NCBI GenBank assembly: GCA_023251455.1
Contig: JAHEYT010000028.1
Span: 90,146-154,145 of the forward strand
Length of the DNA: 64,000 nucleotides
Source: Bacteroidota bacterium
GTDB taxonomy: Bacteria; Bacteroidota; Bacteroidia; Bacteroidales; Prolixibacteraceae
Direction: 5' to 3'
Of this stretch, positions 34,131 through 42,396 are shown one piece after another. The notes beneath the pieces are model-generated. The model worked only from the letters and a program-made list of their open reading frames with translations, did not search any database and was not told the origin of the DNA. The position numbers were made by a program, and so were the translations under genes. Numbering within the stretch: position 1 is the first letter of the stretch; each line of letters opens with the position of its first letter.

Positions 34131-36095
34131 CTATTTGGAAATTTCTCGCAACATGCAGTTTCCTATCGTAAACTGGAAGAATGATCCTTTCCCCGACTCA
34201 GACTCAATCCAAATTCGGCCCCCCAACAATTCAACTAATTTTTTAGTGATTGCCAGGCCCAAACCTGTACCCCGATAGATTCTCCCCGAGTTATCGTTTA
34301 ATTTTCGAAACCGGTGAAAAATTGCCTCGTGATATTCTTTCCTGATTCCAATGCCAGTATCTTTCACATATAGTACAACCTCATTATTTTCCAAAAGAGA
34401 ATAGCCCATCTCAACGAATCCGGAATCGGTAAATTTTAGTGCATTTGTCAGCAAATTAACAAATACTTGTTTCACTCGTACCCGGTCAGAAAACACAAAC
34501 AATTCCTTGTCATGGTCGTTTGTGCTTATTCTAAGTTCGACAGATTGATTTTTATGCCCTTGCTTGAAAATCGCAAACAACTCTTCCATCAAAGCGTCAA
34601 TACTAAAATCCTGCATTTTAAGAGTAAGTTGCTGAGCCTCAATTCTCGAAAGATCCATGATTTCGTCAATCAGAACCAACAGCGACTCGGTATTTGATTC
34701 TATCAGTCCAATGTACGATTTTCGAATTTCGTTATCCAGATTGGGGTCATTTAACAGTGACGAGAAGCCTACAATCGAATTCAACGGTGTGCGTATCTCG
34801 TGCGAAACATTTGCTAAAAAAGCCGATTTCAGGTTGTCCGATTCTTCGGCCTTCTTTTTGGCTTCCAACAAACTGAAATTTGTCTCTTTTAACCGGTCGT
34901 TGGTGTTCTCCAATTCAGAGATTAACCCACTAAGCTGTTTTTGCGCTTCTTCTAATCCCTTCTTTTGTATTTCTATCTCCCGAAGTTGATTGTCGCTCCT
35001 CCTTTGTTCATTCTTCCGTCTGCGGTTAACCACCGATAAAACAACAATAATAAAACTAAGCAACACAAGAATGCCAAGCAAAACCTCAAAATTTTCCCTG
35101 GTTAAAAGGGTATTTCGGTTAAAAACGCTTGCTCCATCAGGAAGCCTTTTTATAGGGATCGAATATTTTTTGAGCAACTGGTGATCGAAGAAAAATCGCT
35201 GCTCTGTTGTATAAATGTGTTTTATTGAATCGCTGTTTTTTGTATCCAGAAGTCGAACCAATAAATTAATCGCCTCATTCCCATGATACTGCCCGCTTCT
35301 GAAAAGACCACCCAGAATGCCCGGGCAATTATTCAACGGATCGTTTGTAAATACCGGAACCGCTGCCAACTCACTTATTTTCCGGATAACAGGAACAGGA
35401 TCAATTAGATTTCCATTTTTATCCTGACTTATACCTGCATAAAAAATAGCATCATAATTCCTTTCAGAATTTACCATACGGTAAATAGAATCCAGATCAA
35501 TAACTTCAGGAAATATGACTGATAGATTTTTAAATTTCAATGCATCAGTCGCAAATTCTTTTCTATAAATCAGACCAGTTGTGGTTTTATCAGTAATTAC
35601 AAGCAATTGTTTCGACTGCGGCAATAAATCCCTGACTAAAGCCAGAACAAACTCACTACTTCCGGTTTCTTTGAGGCCATAATACATCGACCCTTCGAAC
35701 TGATAATTTTCAGTATTTGAAATTCCGGTAAAAACTACCGGAACGTTTGGAAATAATTCCTGATCGTACTCAAACGCGAAGTCAAGCGCATCATTATCGG
35801 TTACCATTACTCCATCAAAAGTAATTCCTGAATATTTATTCTTGAAATATTCCTTTTCAATTTCGAATTTCGAATTGCCAAATTGCTTCGAATTCAGACT
35901 CTCGATGTATAAATTCAGTTCGGGATGTAATTTTGAAGCTTTAATTATTCCTAAAGTTAAACTATCAGTCCAGGCATATCCCTGATGGTAGGAATTGATA
36001 AGCAATATTTTTTTCACATCTCTCTCTGCAGGAGATCCAAATAAGCTGACAAAAGATATGATGGTGAGAAAAAAAGCAATTCCTAATGATTTCAT
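34131..36095 (-). CDS. Sensor histidine kinase with periplasmic ABC_sub_bind-like sensor domain
   Basis: The protein has 654 residues. A signal peptide (1-21) precedes a periplasmic substrate-binding-protein-like domain (about 26-320; KKILLINSYHQGYAWTDSL, FDGVMVTDNDALDFA, PVFTNDP). A single transmembrane helix (337-356) leads into a coiled coil (365-425) and HisKA with His432 in NVSHEIRTPLNS. HATPase follows with TNALKFTDSG, VKDTGIGI and GTGLGLAITKKL. No receiver domain and no response regulator gene are adjacent. It probably senses a small ligand in the periplasm; that ligand is unknown. Confidence 0.9.
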   Translation of the reverse strand: MKSLGIAFFLTIISFVSLFGSPAERDVKKILLINSYHQGYAWTDSLTLGIIKASKLHPELNLYIESLNSKQFGNSKFEIEKEYFKNKYSGITFDGVMVTDNDALDFAFEYDQELFPNVPVVFTGISNTENYQFEGSMYYGLKETGSSEFVLALVRDLLPQSKQLLVITDKTTTGLIYRKEFATDALKFKNLSVIFPEVIDLDSIYRMVNSERNYDAIFYAGISQDKNGNLIDPVPVIRKISELAAVPVFTNDPLNNCPGILGGLFRSGQYHGNEAINLLVRLLDTKNSDSIKHIYTTEQRFFFDHQLLKKYSIPIKRLPDGASVFNRNTLLTRENFEVLLGILVLLSFIIVVLSVVNRRRKNEQRRSDNQLREIEIQKKGLEEAQKQLSGLISELENTNDRLKETNFSLLEAKKKAEESDNLKSAFLANVSHEIRTPLNSIVGFSSLLNDPNLDNEIRKSYIGLIESNTESLLVLIDEIMDLSRIEAQQLTLKMQDFSIDALMEELFAIFKQGHKNQSVELRISTNDHDKELFVFSDRVRVKQVFVNLLTNALKFTDSGFVEMGYSLLENNEVVLYVKDTGIGIRKEYHEAIFHRFRKLNDNSGRIYRGTGLGLAITKKLVELLGGRIWIESESGKGSFFQFTIGNCMLREISK

Positions 36096-36197
36096 TAAAA
36101 CGTAATAGGCTTTTCGGTTATTGAATTTTGAAAATTAGCTAAATTTTAATGATCTGCAAAATATGAACAGAATTGCTCGCCAAACCTATATTTCCAA

Positions 36198-36235
36198 TAA
36201 AGGCGGCTATTATCCAATGACAATAGCCGCCTTTA
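36198..36235 (-). terminator. Hairpin terminator of aspS
   Basis: Perfect 14-bp arms TAAAGGCGGCTATT (36198-36211) and AATAGCCGCCTTTA (36222-36235) lie 20 nt past the aspS stop on the minus strand. The stem runs into TTTATTGG, so the T tract is weak. Confidence 0.65.
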
Positions 36236-36255
36236 TGATATGATATTCCAAAAAA

Positions 36256-38013
36256 TTATTTTTTCTCTTTCAGATTTACCAACAGGTTCAGTTCGTCCAA
36301 TTGTTCCGGCGAAATAGTTGACGGACTATCCATCATCACATCACGGCCCGAGTTGTTTTTTGGGAAAGCGATGGTGTCGCGGATGCTGTCCAAACCAGCA
36401 AACATCGAAGTCAGGCGGTCGAAACCGAAAGCGATACCTGCGTGAGGTGGCGCTCCAAATTTAAAGGCATTCATCAGGAAGCCAAACTGGTATTCGGCCT
36501 GTTCCGGAGTGAATCCAAGCAAACCAAACATCCGGGCCTGAAGGGCTTTGTCGAAAATACGAACAGAACCTCCACCAATTTCGACACCGTTGATGACCAA
36601 ATCGTACGCATTGGCACGAACGGCTCCCGGATTGGTATCGAGCAGCGGAATGTCTTCGGGTTTTGGAGCGGTAAACGGATGGTGCATAGCGTAAAAACGA
36701 GCCGTATCTTCGTCCCATTCGAGCAAAGGAAAATCAACCACCCACAATGGCTGGAACACGTTTTTATCTCGCAGTCCAAGCTGATTGGCCATTTCCAAAC
36801 GCATGTCGCCAATGGCTTTCAGCATTTTTTCTTTTGCTCCGGAAAGGATAAGCAGCAAATCGCCGGGTTTTGCGCCAAATACCTCCACCCATTTTTGAAG
36901 TTCTTCCTGAGAATAAAATTTATCGACTGATGATTTGATCGTTCCGTCGGTATTCACTTTCACGTAAACCAATCCTTTGGCGCCAATCTGGGGGCGTTTC
37001 ACCCATTCGGTCAGCGCATCGGTTTGTTTGCGGGTATATTCAGAGCAGCCTTCGGCGCAGATTCCGCCGATAAACTCAGCATCGTCGAATACTGAAAATC
37101 CCTTTCCTTTTACTAAAGTAGTCAGGTCTTTAATTTTCATGCCGAAACGAATGTCCGGTTTGTCTGATCCGTAGCTTTCCATTGCTTCAGAATACGGCAT
37201 GCGAGGAAACTCAGTAATATCGATGCCTTTAATTTCTTTAAACAGGTATTTGGTCAGCCCTTCGAACATGTTCAGGATGTCTTCCTGCTCTACGAACGAC
37301 ATTTCGCAGTCGATCTGGGTAAATTCAGGCTGGCGGTCGGCGCGCAAATCTTCGTCGCGGAAACATTTTGTGATCTGGTAATAGCGGTCGAAGCCGGCCA
37401 CCATGAGCAACTGTTTCAACTGTTGCGGCGACTGTGGCAACGCGTAAAATTCGCCCGGATTCATGCGCGAAGGAACCACAAAATCGCGGGCCCCTTCCGG
37501 AGTCGATTTGATCAGAACGGGAGTTTCGGTTTCGATGAAATTTTGACCATCGAGATAGGTTCGGGTGGCGAATGCCATTTTCGAACGCAGAATCAGCGTA
37601 TCGCGAACAGGCGCACGGCGCAGATCGAGGTAACGGTATTTCATGCGGATTTCGTCGCCGCCATCGCTTTCGTCTTCGATGGTAAATGGCGGAGTATCCG
37701 AGCTATTCAGGATATTTAATGCAGTTACGGCCAGTTCGACCTCACCGGTTGGGATATTTCTGTTTTTGCTGCTTCGTTCGCGAACCGTTCCGGTTGCCTG
37801 AACCACATACTCGCGACCCAATTGATTGCCTAATTCAGCAACTGATTGTTCCGTTTTTTCGTCGAAAACCAGCTGAGTAATGCCGTAACGGTCGCGCAAA
37901 TCGATAAAAGTCATTCCGCCCAGGTTACGAACGCGCTGAACCCAGCCGGCAAGGGTTACCACCGAACCCTGATGATTGATGCGTATTTCGCCGCATGTAT
38001 GTGTTCTGTACAT
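36256..38013 (-). CDS. aspS: Aspartate-tRNA ligase
   Basis: The protein has 585 residues, the bacterial AspRS size. An N-terminal OB anticodon-binding domain ([29 protein letters not shown]) precedes the class II catalytic core, with motif 2 [18 protein letters not shown] and motif 3 GIAFGFDRL, and an inserted GAD domain between them. It charges tRNA-Asp with aspartate. The start ATG gives the usual [10 protein letters not shown]-terminus. A -7 element lies upstream and a hairpin follows the gene. Confidence 0.97.
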   Translation of the reverse strand: MYRTHTCGEIRINHQGSVVTLAGWVQRVRNLGGMTFIDLRDRYGITQLVFDEKTEQSVAELGNQLGREYVVQATGTVRERSSKNRNIPTGEVELAVTALNILNSSDTPPFTIEDESDGGDEIRMKYRYLDLRRAPVRDTLILRSKMAFATRTYLDGQNFIETETPVLIKSTPEGARDFVVPSRMNPGEFYALPQSPQQLKQLLMVAGFDRYYQITKCFRDEDLRADRQPEFTQIDCEMSFVEQEDILNMFEGLTKYLFKEIKGIDITEFPRMPYSEAMESYGSDKPDIRFGMKIKDLTTLVKGKGFSVFDDAEFIGGICAEGCSEYTRKQTDALTEWVKRPQIGAKGLVYVKVNTDGTIKSSVDKFYSQEELQKWVEVFGAKPGDLLLILSGAKEKMLKAIGDMRLEMANQLGLRDKNVFQPLWVVDFPLLEWDEDTARFYAMHHPFTAPKPEDIPLLDTNPGAVRANAYDLVINGVEIGGGSVRIFDKALQARMFGLLGFTPEQAEYQFGFLMNAFKFGAPPHAGIAFGFDRLTSMFAGLDSIRDTIAFPKNNSGRDVMMDSPSTISPEQLDELNLLVNLKEKK

Positions 38014-38035
38014 AGTTGTTTCTTTTTGTTCGGTG

Positions 38036-38043
38036 CAAAAATA
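38036..38043 (-). promoter_or_regulatory. -7 promoter element for aspS
   Basis: On the minus strand TATTTTTG matches TAnnTTTG, 22 nt before the aspS ATG. Confidence 0.45.
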
Positions 38044-38092
38044 AGCAGTTTTTGGAATAATCGGAGGGAAAAAGTCAGGTTCGGGTAATTCT

Positions 38093-38131
38093 TTTACCCC
38101 CGACAGGGTTTGAAACCCTGTCGGGGGTAAA
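38093..38131. repeat. Perfect 39-nt palindrome (REP-like)
   Basis: Nineteen-bp arms containing CCCCCGACAGGGTTT and AAACCCTGTCGGGGG flank a single G. The geometry (long arms, one-base centre, TTGAA-type core) is the same as at 28790 and 59780, and the core GACAGG also occurs in the repeats inside the nearby RAYT pseudogene. It lies between aspS and the next minus gene; no good T tract follows. Confidence 0.65.
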
Positions 38132-38186
38132 TATTTTATGGCGACATGGTGAAGGCATTCAACCTAACTTGATTTTTAGACACGAG

Positions 38187-38858
38187 TTACAAACGAGGGC
38201 CAGCGAGAGAATCAAGTTTTTTGATGTAGTATGGTTCTTTAAATGAATCTTTTTTCAAATCACTTAATATAAGTGCAAGTAGGTTTATTAACCTGTATTC
38301 ATAACTTTCTGCTTTAACCTCATAGGAAATAGGAATTTTCTTCATATCCCCATTCTTAGCCCATATAAATTCATAGGTTGTGCCATCATAAGTAGAAATA
38401 ACATCTGGGTCTTCCTTGGCAGGTCTTACCCGATCGAATGCTTGAATGATTTTCTTTTTAAACTTCTTGCTAACCCGGGTTGAATAGATACTTGTCCTTA
38501 TCGGTAACGTCAAGCTCTGTTTTTGCATAAACCTGGCAAATAATTCTTGCCAAAGGTTTTTGTCAAGTAATCGCATTTCCAGATAAAATTGGCTGGCGCT
38601 ATCTTTCAGGCAAAAAGAATAATCGGGGTAGATTTCGGGATGTACCAGAAATGCAGCAACTACGGGTGCTTGAACCACCATGCTATCACTTGGCAGTAAT
38701 AAACTCTTAACTTTCGAATTGTAAACCGTACTAATATCCACACGGGGTTTTACTGATTGACCATACCCGCCAATTGCAGTGACAAAAATTAAGAAAACTA
38801 TTCCCAATCGTTTTGTTGAGAATAATTTAGATTTACCGAACAAGAAAAACTCCTTCAT
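38187..38858 (-). CDS. Secreted protein of unknown function
   Basis: From the ATG at 38858 the protein has 223 residues and a signal peptide whose hydrophobic part (RLGIVFLIFVTAIGGYG) ends before QSVKPRVD; the frame extends further upstream but that part has no coding character. The mature part has no recognised domain. It contains a segment with WQELFARFMQKQSLTLP, a basic helix SKKFKKKIIQAFDRV and a C-terminal acidic/aromatic region. No function is assigned. It lies between a palindromic repeat and a RAYT pseudogene, so it could be a local acquisition. The 304-nt gap 38859-39162 upstream shows no further gene. Confidence 0.6.
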   Translation of the reverse strand: MKEFFLFGKSKLFSTKRLGIVFLIFVTAIGGYGQSVKPRVDISTVYNSKVKSLLLPSDSMVVQAPVVAAFLVHPEIYPDYSFCLKDSASQFYLEMRLLDKNLWQELFARFMQKQSLTLPIRTSIYSTRVSKKFKKKIIQAFDRVRPAKEDPDVISTYDGTTYEFIWAKNGDMKKIPISYEVKAESYEYRLINLLALILSDLKKDSFKEPYYIKKLDSLAGPRL

Positions 38859-39162
38859 AGGTGTAAGTTTATAAGGTATCCGAACAATTGTACAAAATCC
38901 ACCATTAACAAAACGCTGATTGCAAATCAGCGTTAGCACCAGCAAATTACAGCATATCCGTTGGAGCAAGTATTTCGTATTTACCAAACCCGGTTTCTTG
39001 TGCATTATCTCAAATTCTGATATATACCCGCCAAAACCTGTTTGAGTAAAGCACTTCCAAATGTAAACAAATTCTATGTTCAATTCGTTTAAATTATATT
39101 GGAAGATTTGAACAACATTAAAGGTGTCCTTTCATCAATCCGGTCAGGTTTAAAACTCCCAA

Positions 39163-39927
39163 CTATATCTCCAACCAATGCTCAATCCGTTCAACTTCCA
39201 CTTTCTGGTTGTGCACGTATTTAAAATTAGCCTCATTGTCGAACCATCCGATTACCCGTTCGCGGTGCAGTTTGGTTGGTTTTATCGAAACACAGGTTAG
39301 ATAACTGCTCCAGGGATATTCCATTGGATGACTGCAAAAACCGTGATGTACCGGATTATTGTGGATATACAAAATCACCTGTTTTAAATACCATTCATTT
39401 TCAATGATTTTTCGTTTAAATGGTCGCTCGAACAGATTGCCGTGACGGCCAGTGCGTTTGTTGTAGTATTTGGCTTAGGCATTCATCAAATGCGAAAAGT
39501 GAAGATGTGGCGTAGGTATTTTGACACTGTCAGGAGCTTCGCACGCTGACAGGTCGGTCGTTTCCCATTTGTGTTCCTCAAACCTGTCAGCGTCGATAGA
39601 CCTGTCAGCGTTGGAAAACTTATAAACAACATCCTCTTTTATCCTGACCAAAAAATGAAAATGATTGGGCATTAAAACCCAGGCAAACGTATCAGCTACC
39701 GGCGAAATATATTTGTCGTACAGACTGAGAAAATACTCATAATTATCCGGTCCTTTAAACAAATTACAGCTGTCGATTCCCCGATTGTAAATGTGGTAAT
39801 AGTTCCCGAAGGTTAAATGCTCAATCTGTTGCACGATAAATTTCAGTTTAATTGTTTGTATTGATTCATCCCAATCCTTACAGGTTTTTAAAAATCTGCT
39901 AGGACTAATAGTTCTTCCAAAACACAA
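39163..39927 (-). pseudogene. REP-associated tyrosine transposase (RAYT, Y1_Tnp family), interrupted by a nonsense codon
   Basis: On the minus strand one continuous frame encodes a RAYT: EHLTFGNYYHIYNRGID, the HUH motif in LMPNHFHFLVRI, then NA-stop-AKYYNKRTGRHGNLFERPFKRK, and YLKQVILYIHNNPVHHGF with the expected catalytic tyrosine. The only break is TAA at 39475-39477 where relatives have Tyr in NAYAK. The stop separates the HUH motif from the tyrosine, so activity is lost unless it is read through. A GTG at 39834 would give a more usual start than the ATG at 39927. Between the HUH motif and the stop lies an in-frame REP-like array (39526-39611). Confidence 0.88.
39526..39611. repeat. REP-like repeat array inside the RAYT pseudogene
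   Basis: The 12-mer ACCTGTCAGCGT occurs at 39582-39593 and 39600-39611 (18-nt period). Its exact reverse complement ACGCTGACAGGT lies at 39543-39554, with a degenerate fourth half, CTGTCAG, at 39527-39533. The last two form a hairpin CTGTCAG/CTGACAG with a GAGCTTCGC-containing loop. The array keeps the transposase reading frame open. It looks like an insertion of REP-type elements into the gene thought to mobilise such elements. Confidence 0.7.
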
Positions 39928-40246
39928 GTCGCCATACGCCCTGATGAGTCATATCGTTTTAATGAGTTTATGACAAACAAGTTACTACTAAAAGATAAAT
40001 AAATCATTATGAGTTATTTGAAATTAACTGAACATACCGATATTCGGTACGAATGGTACGATTTCGCAAATGAACGATCATATTTTTCGGACTCGGACCA
40101 CATGCCGTTGCTCCGAAACTCATCCGTTTTACATGTTTATTACCATTACACAAGTACATCACAACCCTATATTTTGCTATTTCCCATTTTTTTAGCAATA
40201 TTGTCGTTCGAACAACAAGTCAACCTAAACCAAAATCAACTACAAA

Positions 40247-41806
40247 ATGAAATCACTCATCCAATTCCTGAAGAAATACCGGGAGAGGTCAGTTTCAAAC
40301 CCTATTATTGGTAAACTTATTTTCCTTTCGCTGGGAATAGCAACAACCGTATGGTTCCTGATTCGGGTCATTCCGAAGCCTCAACGGGCAACCTACCCAT
40401 GCATGCAAGCCAGTGCTCCGGTTATGTCGGGCTTTGTAATTTATCTTCTCACCCTTACCGGGACTTTCAAGGCATTCAGTTTGGCTAAGTTAAATTTTGA
40501 AAAAGCCAGATATTTTTATTTTATCGCCTTTCTGGTCGTTGCCACGGGTGGTTCCATCGCTTTTTTTGTTCAAAATCCTGAAAACGTGTTTGCCAGTTCT
40601 GCTCCGGAATGGATCATTACTCCTAATGCTCCGGTTGGTATTTCAAATGGTATAAATCCGGGCCGCGTCGTTTGGGTTCATAACCCCAAAGCTGCCAGCT
40701 GGGACGGTTCTACCGGTTTCTGGTGGGACGATAAATACAACTCGCAGCCAGCAACAGACCAAATGATGAACCAGACGCTTTTATCGCTCACCGGAGAAAA
40801 GAACCTGGCAAAAGCATGGAAGGCGCTTTTCGTATCTTTCAATCAGTCGAAAACAGGAAAAGCTGAAGGTTACCAGGCCAACCAGAAAATCGCCGTAAAA
40901 TTGAACACCAACAACAACAGCGCTCAAACCAACTCGAACGAGATAAACGCTTCGCCTCAAATGACTTTGGCTTTGCTGCGTACGATGATTAAAGACGCCG
41001 GTATTCCACAGAAAAACATTACCGTTTTTGATGCCAGCCGCTTTATTACCGACAACATCTACGACAAATGCCATGCTGAATTTCCGGAGGTTATTTTTGT
41101 TGACAATGTTGGCGGAAACGGCCGTGTGAAATCAACTTACGTTGAAAAAGCAATTCCGTATTCGGTTGACAACGGCAAACTCGACCAGGGCTTGGCAACC
41201 TGCGCCTTAGAAGCGGATTACCTCATCAACGTTGCTCTCCTGAAGGGTCATGTTGGACAGGGAGTTACTCTTTGCGGAAAGAATTATTACGGCGTGACCA
41301 GCATCAACAGCGACTGGAGAAAAAATGCGCACGACAACTTTAACCAGGACAGGGAAGGAAAACCCAAATACATGACTTTCGTTGATTTTCTGGGGCATAA
41401 GGATTTGGGCGGAAAAACCATGCTTTTCCTGATCGACGGTTTGTACGGTGCCAAACTGGTGAATGGCATTCCGACTCCGAAATGGCAGATGGCGCCATTC
41501 AACAACAATTGGCCATGTAGTTTATTTGCCTCGCAGGACGGCGTTGCCATTGATGCTGTTGGCCTCGATTTCATTCGTTCTGAATGGCCCGATGCACTCG
41601 ACATCAAGTTTAGCGACCAGTACCTCATTGAAGCTGCCCAGGCCAACAATCCACCATCGAAAGCCATTTACGATCCGGAAAGAGATGGCTCGCGATTATC
41701 AAGTTTAGGTGTGATGGAACATTGGAACAATGCGAATGATAAGAAGTACAGTAAAAATCTGGGTAAAAAATATGGAATTGAATTGATTCAGAAAACGATT
41801 AATTGA
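40247..41806 (+). CDS. DUF362 domain protein with N-terminal membrane segments
   Basis: The protein has 519 residues. Three transmembrane segments lie at about 25-45, 60-80 and 90-112. The rest is an extracytoplasmic DUF362-type domain: GRVVWVHNPKAASWDG, IAVKLNTNNNSAQTNSN, TLALLRTMIKDAGI, ADYLINVALLKGHVGQGVTLCGKNYYG and VAIDAVGLDFIRSEWPD. DUF362 proteins resemble Fe-S or quinone-linked proteins, but no four-cysteine cluster motif is seen here. The function is unknown. The 319-nt gap before it (39928-40246) holds only an AT-rich region with a weak -7-like TATATTTTG. Confidence 0.8.
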   Translation: MKSLIQFLKKYRERSVSNPIIGKLIFLSLGIATTVWFLIRVIPKPQRATYPCMQASAPVMSGFVIYLLTLTGTFKAFSLAKLNFEKARYFYFIAFLVVATGGSIAFFVQNPENVFASSAPEWIITPNAPVGISNGINPGRVVWVHNPKAASWDGSTGFWWDDKYNSQPATDQMMNQTLLSLTGEKNLAKAWKALFVSFNQSKTGKAEGYQANQKIAVKLNTNNNSAQTNSNEINASPQMTLALLRTMIKDAGIPQKNITVFDASRFITDNIYDKCHAEFPEVIFVDNVGGNGRVKSTYVEKAIPYSVDNGKLDQGLATCALEADYLINVALLKGHVGQGVTLCGKNYYGVTSINSDWRKNAHDNFNQDREGKPKYMTFVDFLGHKDLGGKTMLFLIDGLYGAKLVNGIPTPKWQMAPFNNNWPCSLFASQDGVAIDAVGLDFIRSEWPDALDIKFSDQYLIEAAQANNPPSKAIYDPERDGSRLSSLGVMEHWNNANDKKYSKNLGKKYGIELIQKTIN

Positions 41807-41838
41807 GATTCAGTTCCTTCGAAATATAACTTTCTCTT

Positions 41839-41881
41839 AAAAGACACTCAGCAAAGACCAACTTTCTGAGTGTCTTTTTTT
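41839..41881 (+). terminator. Rho-independent terminator of the DUF362 gene
   Basis: A 13-bp perfect stem AAAAGACACTCAG/CTGAGTGTCTTTT (41839-41851 with 41866-41878) is followed by further T. Confidence 0.9.
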
Positions 41882-41883
41882 GA

Positions 41884-41912
41884 TTGCTTACCAACATTTT
41901 CTTTTACTTTTG
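41884..41912 (+). promoter_or_regulatory. Promoter of tadA (-33 and -7)
   Basis: TTG (41884-41886) is followed after 18 nt by TACTTTTG (41905-41912), matching the Bacteroidota pattern. The decamer ACTTTTGACT is repeated at 41906 and 41920. Confidence 0.5.
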
Positions 41913-41936
41913 ACTTGACACTTTTGACTCGAACGA

Positions 41937-42377
41937 ATGGAACTTTTTAACGACGAATATTTTATGCGGCGAGCCCTTCAGGAAGCTGAACAAGCTTTTG
42001 CTGAAGGCGAAATCCCGGTAGGTGCCGTGGTGGTTTCGCAAAACCGCATCATTGCCCGCGCCCACAATCTCACCGAAACGCTAACCGATGTGACTGCTCA
42101 TGCCGAAATGCAGGCCATTACCTCCGCAGCCAATCTTTTGGGCGGAAAATACCTGAACGAATGCACGCTGTACGTAACCATTGAGCCGTGTGTGATGTGT
42201 GCTGGCGCTTTAGGCTGGTCGCAAATTGGCAAAGTGGTTTATGGCGCTTCCGACGAAAAACGGGGGTTCCGCAAGTTTGCTCCCGAAGCTTTGCATCCCA
42301 AAACAGAAGTTGTTTTTGGCATCCTGGAAAACGAATGCTCGCAGTTGATGAAGGAGTTTTTTCAGCAGAAAAGGTAA
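41937..42377 (+). CDS. tadA: tRNA-specific adenosine deaminase / nucleoside deaminase
   Basis: The protein has 146 residues with the cytidine/deoxycytidylate deaminase zinc site: His55-Ala-Glu57 in TAHAEMQA, and Cys85 and Cys88 in EPCVMCAGAL. The IPVGAVVV segment and total size fit TadA, which converts A34 to inosine in tRNA-Arg(ACG). Guanine deaminase relatives share this fold, so substrate is inferred. The start ATG is 25 nt from the -7 element. Confidence 0.88.
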   Translation: MELFNDEYFMRRALQEAEQAFAEGEIPVGAVVVSQNRIIARAHNLTETLTDVTAHAEMQAITSAANLLGGKYLNECTLYVTIEPCVMCAGALGWSQIGKVVYGASDEKRGFRKFAPEALHPKTEVVFGILENECSQLMKEFFQQKR

Positions 42378-42396
42378 AACCATCAAATCTGATCTG

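Noticed and set aside
36442..36930. Long plus-strand frame of 162 codons inside aspS
   Set aside because: It is a shadow of the aspS reading frame on the opposite strand.
38859..39083. N-terminal extension of the 38187-38858 gene to 39083
   Set aside because: The added 75 residues have no coding character, and the ATG at 38858 gives a proper signal peptide.
39526..39611. Possible CRISPR-like array from the repeated 12-mer
   Set aside because: Only two direct copies 18 nt apart plus an inverted one; no uniform repeats or spacers and no cas genes. It fits a REP-like array better.
40009..40314. Open frame of 101 codons before the DUF362 gene
   Set aside because: It overlaps the DUF362 start in another frame, has low-complexity composition and resembles no protein.
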